64,000 nt of DNA from Synaphobranchus kaupii (Eukaryota; Chordata; Actinopteri; Anguilliformes; Synaphobranchidae). The position numbers were made by a program, and so were the translations under genes. The DNA is taken from NCBI GenBank assembly GCA_029718625.1, contig CM056380.1, positions 116,185,067 to 116,249,066 of the forward strand. Reading direction: 5' to 3'. Under the pieces are notes generated by a model that did not search any database, was not told the origin of the DNA, and was given only the letters and a program-made list of their open reading frames with translations. Of the stretch, positions 57,218-64,000 are shown piece by piece. Within the stretch, counting starts at the first letter, position 1. Each line of letters begins with the position of its first letter.

Positions 57218-57883
57218 GAAAGCCGAATGGCATTTTATTGCTTTTCTAGAAAGCAGTGTTGTGACGTAAAATAGGCATCAGTCTGATTCTCTGCGCAACG
57301 TTCCCTAGAGTGGTAGGCTATAAATAGGCAGAGGAAACAAGGTCAACAAGAAAACAGCAAACATTAGGTCAATCGTTAGCCGACAGCAACGTGAAGTGAA
57401 ATAAAAATAATAATAACGGGAGATTTTGCAAAAACAAAGCAGAAACTAAATAAGCCCCTCTTCAGTCTGACCGAAGCTAAACAAAAATCGAAATAAAAAT
57501 AGAAAAGTAAGTAAAAGCAAACCTACTTAAAATTCAAAGTTATTCTGACAGGTTCGTTAATTTAGCTAAAACAGCAGCCAATCTATGCCTATAAATGAAC
57601 ATTTTGTTGTTAATATGAGTTCTGTAACTTATTAAATTGAGTTTGCAGGAAAAGATAATTCTGAATAGAAACCGCTTGACGTGCCTTTACGCATGAATCC
57701 AAACACACATAGATTTTGATTGTACCAAAGAACAAATTCAGATAAGGAAAATGACTAATTATGCAGTCGACAATATGCACTCTCGTAATTGTGCTCCTTT
57801 GACCGCGTTGATAAGCAAAATAAAGCGGAACCGGCGGTTGAAGTTTAGAAATAATTTAACCCGGGTCAGCTCCGGTCACCTTC

Positions 57884-58002
57884 GCTCACGGCCATACCAC
57901 ACTGAAAATGCCCGAACTCGTCTGATCTCGGAAGCCAAGCAGTGTAGGGCTTGGTTAGTACTTGGATGGGAGACCGCCTGGGAATACTAGGTGCTGTAAG
58001 CA
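57884..58002 (+). rRNA. 5S rRNA class A (unit 38)
   Basis: Class A reference; TTTTCTGTTTTCG in the spacer. Confidence 0.98.
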
Positions 58003-58244
58003 TTTTTAAAAGTTTTGTTTTCTGTTTTCGCACGCGATGGGGCTGTTCGCCGAGGTAAAAGGTGGAAACTATCACTGTATTATTCACAATGATGATAATT
58101 AAACGTCTTCGTATCCTAATTATGCAGTCGATAATATTCACTCTCGTAATTTTGCTCCTTTGACCGCGTTGATAAGCAAAATTAAACGGAACCGGCGGTT
58201 GACGTTTAGAAACAATTTAACCCGGGTCAGCTCAGGGCAACTTC

Positions 58245-58363
58245 GCTCACGGCCATACCACACTGAAAGAGCCCGAACTCGTCCGATCTCGGAAGCCAAA
58301 CAGTGTAGGGCCTGGTTAGTACTTGGATGGGAGACCGCCTGGGAATACTAGGTGCTGTAAGCA
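58245..58363 (+). rRNA. 5S rRNA class B (unit 38)
   Basis: Identical to the class B reference. Confidence 0.97.
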
Positions 58364-58599
58364 TTTTTAAAAGTTTTGTTTTCCGTTTTCGCACGCGATG
58401 GGGCTGTTCGCCGAGGTAAAAGGTGGAAACTATCACTGTATTATTCACAATGATGATAATTAAACGTATCCTAATTATGCAGTCGATAATATGCACTCTC
58501 GTAATTGTGCTCCTTTGACCGCGTTGATAAACAGAATTAAGCGGAACCGGCGTTTGAAATTTAGAAACAATTTAACCCGGGTCAGCTCATTTCACCTTT

Positions 58600-58636
58600 G
58601 CTCACGGCCATCCCACACTGAAAAGGCCCGAACCCG
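58600..58636 (+). pseudogene. 5S 5' fragment (unit 38)
   Basis: Unchanged 37-nt fragment. Confidence 0.9.
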
Positions 58637-58661
58637 AGCTGTATTGTGATAGCGCATTTTC

Positions 58662-58799
58662 AAAACTCAAGTGTCATCGATTGCAGTGCGCATTAGGTGT
58701 AAACGACAATTCGGCAGCTCAGAGCACCTGTCCTCAAGCGATCCGCTAGCCTCAGCCTTTCAGTAGCTTGGATGACAGGCTCACGCCACCGCGCCCAGC
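58662..58799 (-). ncRNA. 7SL Alu-domain-like element, CRE altered (unit 38)
   Basis: Core standard; upstream CRE reads TGACGTAA as in unit 37. Confidence 0.65.
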
Positions 58800-59465
58800 G
58801 AAAGCCGAATGGCATTTTATTGCTTTTCTAGAAAGCAGTGTTGTGACGTAAAATAGGCATCAGTCTGATTCTCTGCGCAACGTTCCCTAGAGTGGTAGGC
58901 TATAAATAGGCAGAGGAAACAAGGTCAACAAGAAAACAGCAAACATTAGGTCAATCGTTAGCCGACAGCAACGTGAAGTGAAATAAAAATAATAATAACG
59001 GGAGATTTTGCAAAAACAAAGCAGAAACTAAATAAGCCCCTCTTCAGTCTGACCGAAGCTAAACGAAAATCGAAATAAAAATAGAAAAGTAAGTAAAAGC
59101 AAACCTACTTAAAATTCAAAGTTATTCTGACAGGTTCGTTAATTTAGCTAAAACAGCAGCCAATCTATGCCTATAAATGAACATTTTGTTGTTAATATGA
59201 GTTCTGTAACTTATTAAATTGAGTTTGCAGGAAAAGATAATTCTGAATAGAAACCGCTTGACGTGCCTTTACGCATGAATCCAAACACACATAGATTTTG
59301 ATTGTACCAAAGAACAAATTCAGATAAGGAAAATGACTAATTATGCAGTCGACAATATGCACTCTCGTAATTGTGCTCCTTTGACCGCGTTGATAAGCAA
59401 AATAAAGCGGAACCGGCGGTTGAAGTTTAGAAATAATTTAACCCGGGTCAGCTCCGGTCACCTTC

Positions 59466-59584
59466 GCTCACGGCCATACCACACTGAAAATGCCCGAACT
59501 CGTCTGATCTCGGAAGCCAAGCAGTGTAGGGCTTGGTTAGTACTTGGATGGGAGACCGCCTGGGAATACTAGGTGCTGTAAGCA
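59466..59584 (+). rRNA. 5S rRNA class A (unit 39)
   Basis: Identical to the class A reference. Confidence 0.98.
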
Positions 59585-59826
59585 TTTTTAAAAGTTTTGT
59601 TTTCCGTTTTCGCACGCGATGGGGCTGTTCGCCGAGGTAAAAGGTGGAAACTATCACTGTATTATTCACAATGATTATAATTAAACGTCTTCGTATCCTA
59701 ATTATGCAGTGGACAATATTCACTCTCGTAATTTTGCTCCTTTGACCGCGTTGATAAGCAAAATTAAACGGAACCGGCGGTTGACGTTTAGAAACAATTT
59801 AACCCGGGTCAGCTCAGGGCAACTTC

Positions 59827-59945
59827 GCTCACGGCCATACCGCGCTGAAAGAGCCCGAACTCGTCCGATCTCGGAAGCCAAACAGTATAGGGCCAGGTTA
59901 GTACTTGGATGGGAGACCGCCTGGGAATACTAGGTCCTGTAAGCA
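59827..59945 (+). rRNA. 5S rRNA class B, most diverged full copy (unit 39)
   Basis: Five changes: A16G, A18G, G61A, T69A and G110C. A18G and T69A are shared with unit 37. G110C breaks the C9-G110 pair of helix I and T69A alters the intermediate element, so this may be a decaying pseudogene. One T is also lost in the spacer after the terminator. Confidence 0.85.
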
Positions 59946-60180
59946 TTTTTAAAAGTTTGTTTTCCGTTTTCGCACGCGATGGGGCTGTTCGCCGAGGTAA
60001 AAGGTGGAAACTATCACTGTATTATTCACAATGATGATAATTAAACGTATCCTAATTATGCAGTCGATAATATGCACTCTCGTAATTGTGCTCCTTTGAC
60101 CGCGTTGATAAACAGAATTAAGCGGAACCGGCGTTTGAAATTTAGAAACAATTTAACCCGGGTCAGCTCATTTCACCTTT

Positions 60181-60217
60181 GCTCACGGCCATCCCACACT
60201 GAAAAGGCCCGAACCCG
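60181..60217 (+). pseudogene. 5S 5' fragment (unit 39)
   Basis: Unchanged 37-nt fragment. Confidence 0.9.
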
Positions 60218-60242
60218 AGCTGTATTGTGATAGCGCATTTTC

Positions 60243-60380
60243 AAAACTCCAGTGTCATCGATTGCAGTGCGCATTAGGTGTAAACGACAATTCGGCAGCT
60301 CAGAGCACCTGTCCTCAAGCGATCCGCTAGCCTCAGCCTTTCAGTAGCTTGGATGACAGGCTCACGCCACCGCGCCCAGC
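60243..60380 (-). ncRNA. 7SL Alu-domain-like element (unit 39)
   Basis: Carries + strand ACTCCAGTG near the 3' end, as in unit 37; CRE intact. Confidence 0.69.
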
Positions 60381-61046
60381 GAAAGCCGAATGGCATTTTA
60401 TTGCTTTTCTAGAAAGCAGTGTTGTGACGTCAAATAGGCATCAGTCTGATTCTCTGCGCAACGTTCCCTAGAGTGGTAGGCTATAAATAGGCAGAGGAAA
60501 CAAGGTCAACAAGAAAACAGCAAACATTAGGTCAATCGTTAGCCGACAGCAACGTGAAGTGAAATAAAAATAATAATAACGGGAGATTTTGCAAAAACAA
60601 AGCAGAAACTAAATAAGCCCCTCTTCAGTCTGACCGAAGCTAAACGAAAATCGAAATAAAAATAGAAAAGTAAGTAAAAGCAAACCTACTTAAAATTCAA
60701 AGTTATTCTGACAGGTTCGTTAATTTAGCTAAACCAGCAGCCAATCTATGCCTATAAATGAACATTTTGTTGTTAATATGAGTTCTGTAACTTATTAAAT
60801 TGAGTTTGCAGGAAAAGATAATTCTGAATAGAAACCGCTTCACGTGCCTTTACGCATGAATCCAAACACACATAGATTTTGATTGTACCAAAGAACAAAT
60901 TCAGATAAGGAAAATGACTAATTATGCAGTCGACAATATGCACTCTCGTAATTGTGCTCCTTTGACCGCGTTGATAAGCAAAATAAAGCGGAACCGGCGG
61001 TTGAAGTTTAGAAATAATTTAACCCGGGTCAGCTCCGGTCACCTTC

Positions 61047-61165
61047 GCTCACGGCCATACCACACTGAAAATGCCCGAACTCGTCTGATCTCGGCAGCCA
61101 AGCAGTGTAGGGCTTGGTTAGTACTTGGATGGGAGACCGCCTGGGAATACTAGGTGCTGTAAGCA
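61047..61165 (+). rRNA. 5S rRNA class A with A49C (unit 40)
   Basis: A49C returns after being absent in units 37-39. Confidence 0.95.
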
Positions 61166-61407
61166 TTTTTAAAAGTTTTGTTTTCCGTTTTCGCACGCGA
61201 TGGGGCTGTTCGCCGAGGTAAAAGGTGGAAACTATCACTGTATTATTCACAATGATGATAATTAAACGTCTTCGTATCCTAATTATGCAGTCGATAATAT
61301 TCACTCTCGTAATTTTGCTCCTTTGACCGCGTTGATAAGCAAAATTAAACGGAACCGGCGGTTGACGTTTAGAAACAATTTAACCCGGGTCAGCTCAGGG
61401 CGACTTC

Positions 61408-61526
61408 GCTCACGGCCATACCACACTGAAAGAGCCCGAACTCGTCCGATCTCGGAAGCCAAACAGTGTAGGGCCTGGTTAGTACTTGGATGGGAGACCG
61501 CCTGGGAATACTAGGTGCTGTAAGCA
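61408..61526 (+). rRNA. 5S rRNA class B (unit 40)
   Basis: Class B reference with GGGCGACTTC flank. Confidence 0.97.
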
Positions 61527-61762
61527 TTTTTAAAAGTTTTGTTTTCCGTTTTCGCACGCGATGGGGCTGTTCGCCGAGGTAAAAGGTGGAAACTATCACT
61601 GTATTATTCACAATGATGATAATTAAACGTATCCTAATTATGCAGTCGATAATATGCACTCTCGTAATTGTGCTCCTTTGACCGCGTTGATAAACAGAAT
61701 TAAGCGGAACCGGCGTTTGAAATTTAGAAACAATTTAACCCGGGTCACCTCATTTCACCTTT

Positions 61763-61799
61763 GCTCACGGCCATCCCACACTGAAAAGGCCCGAACCCG
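61763..61799 (+). pseudogene. 5S 5' fragment (unit 40)
   Basis: Unchanged; flank reads GGGTCACCTC. Confidence 0.9.
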
Positions 61800-61824
61800 A
61801 GCTGTATTGTGATAGCGCATTTTC

Positions 61825-61962
61825 AAAACTCAAGTGTCATCGATTGCAGTGCGCATTAGGTGTAAACGACAATTCGGCAGCTCAGAGCACCTGTCCTCAA
61901 GCGATCCGCTAGCCTCAGCCTTTCAGTAGCTTGGATGACAGGCTCACGCCACCGCGCCCAGC
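61825..61962 (-). ncRNA. 7SL Alu-domain-like element (unit 40)
   Basis: Standard later-array form. Confidence 0.7.
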
Positions 61963-62628
61963 GAAAGCCGAATGGCATTTTATTGCTTTTCTAGAAAGCA
62001 GTGTTGTGACGTCAAATAGGCATCAGTCTGATTCTCTGCGCAACGTTCCCTAGAGTGGTAGGCTATAAATAGGCAGAGGAAACAAGGTCAACAAGAAAAC
62101 AGCAAACATTAGGTCAATCGTTAGCCGACAGCAACGTGAAGTGAAATAAAAATAATAATAACGGGAGATTTTGCAAAAACAAAGCAGAAACTAAATAAGC
62201 CCCTCTTCAGTCTGACCGAAGCTAAACGAAAATCGAAATTAAAATAGAAAAGTAAGTAAAAGCAAACCTACTTAAAATTCAAAGTTATTCTGACAGGTTC
62301 GTTAATTTAGCTAAACCAGCAGCCAATCTATGCCTATAAATGAACATTTTGTTGTTAATATGAGTTCTGTAACTTATTAAATTGAGTTTGCAGGAAAAGA
62401 TAATTCTGAATAGAAACCGCTTCACGTGCCTTTACGCATGAATCCAAACACACATAGATTTTGATTGTACCAAAGAACAAATTCAGATAAGGAAAATGAC
62501 TAATTATGCAGTCGACAATATGCACTCTCGTAATTGTGCTCCTTTGACCGCGTTGATAAGCAAAATAAAGCGGAACCGGCGGTTGAAGTTTAGAAATAAT
62601 TTAACCCGGGTCAGCTCCGGTCACCTTC

Positions 62629-62747
62629 GCTCACGGCCATACCACACTGAAAATGCCCGAACTCGTCTGATCTCGGCAGCCAAGCAGTGTAGGGCTTGGT
62701 TAGTACTTGGATGGGAGACCGCCTGGGAATACTAGGTGCTGTAAGCA
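62629..62747 (+). rRNA. 5S rRNA class A with A49C (unit 41)
   Basis: Same as unit 40. Confidence 0.95.
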
Positions 62748-62989
62748 TTTTTAAAAGTTTTGTTTTCCGTTTTCGCACGCGATGGGGCTGTTCGCCGAGG
62801 TAAAAGGTGGAAACTATCACTGTATTATTCACAATGATGATAATTAAACGTCTTCGTATCCTAATTATGCAGTCGATAATATTCACTCTCGTAATTTTGC
62901 TCCTTTGACCGCGTTGATAAGCAAAATTAAACGGAACCGGCGGTTGACGTTTAGAAACAATTTAACCCGGGTCAGCTCAGGGCGACTTC

Positions 62990-63108
62990 GTTCACGGCCA
63001 TACCACACTGAAAGAGCCCGAACTCGTCCGATCTCGGAAGCCAAACAGTGTAGGGCCTGGTTAGTACTTGGATGGGAGACCGCCTGGGAATACTAGGTGC
63101 TGTAAGCA
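62990..63108 (+). rRNA. 5S rRNA class B with C2T (unit 41)
   Basis: Same C2T as units 33 and 36. Confidence 0.96.
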
Positions 63109-63344
63109 TTTTTAAAAGTTTTGTTTTCCGTTTTCGCACGCGATGGGGCTGTTCGCCGAGGTAAAAGGTGGAAACTATCACTGTATTATTCACAATGATG
63201 ATAATTAAACGTATCCTAATTATGCAGTCGATAATATGCACTCTCGTAATTGTGCTCCTTTGACCGCGTTGATAAACAGAATTAAGCGGAACCGGCGTTT
63301 GAAATTTAGAAACAATTTAACCCGGGTCAGCTCATTTCACCTTT

Positions 63345-63381
63345 GCTCACGGCCATCCCACACTGAAAAGGCCCGAACCCG
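63345..63381 (+). pseudogene. 5S 5' fragment (unit 41)
   Basis: Unchanged 37-nt fragment. Confidence 0.9.
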
Positions 63382-63406
63382 AGCTGTATTGTGATAGCGC
63401 ATTTTC

Positions 63407-63544
63407 AAAACTCAAGTGTCATCGATTGCAGTGCGCATTAGGTGTAAACGACAATTCGGCAGCTCAGAGCACCTGTCCTCAAGCGATCCGCTAGCCTCAG
63501 CCTTTCAGTAGCTTGGATGACAGGCTCACGCCACCGCGCCCAGC
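63407..63544 (-). ncRNA. 7SL Alu-domain-like element (unit 41)
   Basis: Standard form; CCTAGATTGG replaces CCTAGAGTGG between the CRE and the + strand TATA box. Confidence 0.7.
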
Positions 63545-63676
63545 GAAAGCCGAATGGCATTTTATTGCTTTTCTAGAAAGCAGTGTTGTGACGTCAAATA
63601 GGCATCAGTCTGATTCTCTGCGCAACGTTCCCTAGATTGGTAGGCTATAAATAGGCAGAGGAAACAAGGTCAACAA

Positions 63677-64000
63677 GAAAACAGCAAACATTAGGTCAAT
63701 CGTTAGCCGACAGCAACGTGAAGTGAAATAAAAATAATAATAACGGGAGATTTTGCAAAAACAAAGCAGAAACTAAATAAGCCCCTCTTCAGTCTGACCG
63801 AAGCTAAACGAAAATCGAAATTAAAATAGAAAAGTAAGTAAAAGCAAACCTACTTAAAATTCAAAGTTATTCTGACAGGTTCGTTAATTTAGCTAAACCA
63901 GCAGCCAATCTATGCCTATAAATGAACATTTTGTTGTTAATATGAGTTCTGTAACTTATTAAATTGAGTTTGCAGGAAAAGATAATTCTGAATAGAAACC
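63677..64000 (+). other. Leader/spacer of the truncated 42nd unit
   Basis: First 324 bases of the next repeat, cut by the window edge before its E-box and before any 5S gene. It matches the leader of unit 41 (CGAAATTAAAATAG version). Confidence 0.9.

Larger units (their letters stand above)
1..64000 (+). repeat. Tandem 5S rDNA array, 41 full units plus a partial unit
   Basis: The same 1582-bp unit recurs head to tail across the whole window with very few substitutions between copies. Unit lengths differ mostly by whole sub-repeats: 1943 bp (units 3, 4), 1221 bp (6, 9), 1231 bp (22), 866 bp (25). Smaller differences come from indels: 1575 bp (7, 8), 1572 (16), 1485 (18), 1576 (20), about 1584 (28), 1589 (30), 1581 (39). 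Both edges of the window lie inside the array, so its true extent is unknown. Near-identity of units with block-wise sharing of rare variants is the usual sign of concerted evolution. Confidence 0.98.

Noticed and set aside
402..63241. Recurring open frames of 60-144 codons on both strands
   Set aside because: They all run through the 5S gene and its spacers, overlap each other on opposite strands, and change only as the 5S sequence changes. None shows a protein motif. The 144-codon frame near 42038-42472 arises from a one-base insertion.
1..64000. CRISPR array or bacterial repeat
   Set aside because: Repeat length, 5S identity with eukaryotic Pol III boxes and T-run terminators rule this out.

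Overview
The window is one uninterrupted tandem array of small-RNA genes from a eukaryotic nuclear genome, with no protein-coding gene. It holds 41 full repeat units plus the first 324 bases of a 42nd (63677-64000). The basic unit is 1582 bp. I count 79 full-length 5S rRNA genes on the + strand. The 5S sequence is animal-type and looks chordate- or deuterostome-like by eye (box A, intermediate element and box C nearly match the vertebrate pattern); I cannot name the species. Every short open reading frame present recurs with the repeat and runs through the 5S gene or spacer, so none is reported as a gene.

Layout of a standard unit (unit 1, 1-1582): an A-rich leader/spacer of about 400 bp; then three tandem sub-repeats of about 361 bp, each a conserved 5' flank, a 5S sequence and a downstream spacer. 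The first carries a class A 5S gene (535-653). The second carries a class B 5S gene (896-1014) that differs at five fixed positions. The third is broken after 37 nt of 5S (1251-1287). Beyond the break the sequence becomes a minus-strand element (1450 down to 1313) that closely resembles the 5' Alu domain of 7SL (SRP) RNA. It has a CRE/ATF palindrome (1495-1502) about 50 bp upstream, as in vertebrate 7SL promoters, and a T4 Pol III terminator about 135 nt into the RNA. A TATA box facing the other way (1552-1558) follows and leads into the leader of the next unit.

Units start at 1, 1583, 3165, 5108, 7051, 8633, 9854, 11429, 13004, 14225, 15807, 17389, 18971, 20553, 22135, 23717, 25289, 26871, 28356, 29938, 31514, 33096, 34327, 35909, 37491, 38357, 39939, 41521, 43105, 44687, 46276, 47858, 49440, 51022, 52604, 54186, 55768, 57350, 58932, 60513, 62095 and 63677. 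The number of full 5S genes per unit varies by whole sub-repeats: three in units 3 and 4, one in units 6, 9 and 22, none in unit 25, two in the rest. Chimeric genes at the junctions and multi-unit duplications show recent unequal exchange and gene conversion.

The most notable observation is the 7SL-like element: 41 well-kept antisense copies carrying an Alu-domain sequence without a visible S domain, embedded in 5S rDNA and sharing a compact divergent promoter region with an unidentified TATA-headed + strand unit.
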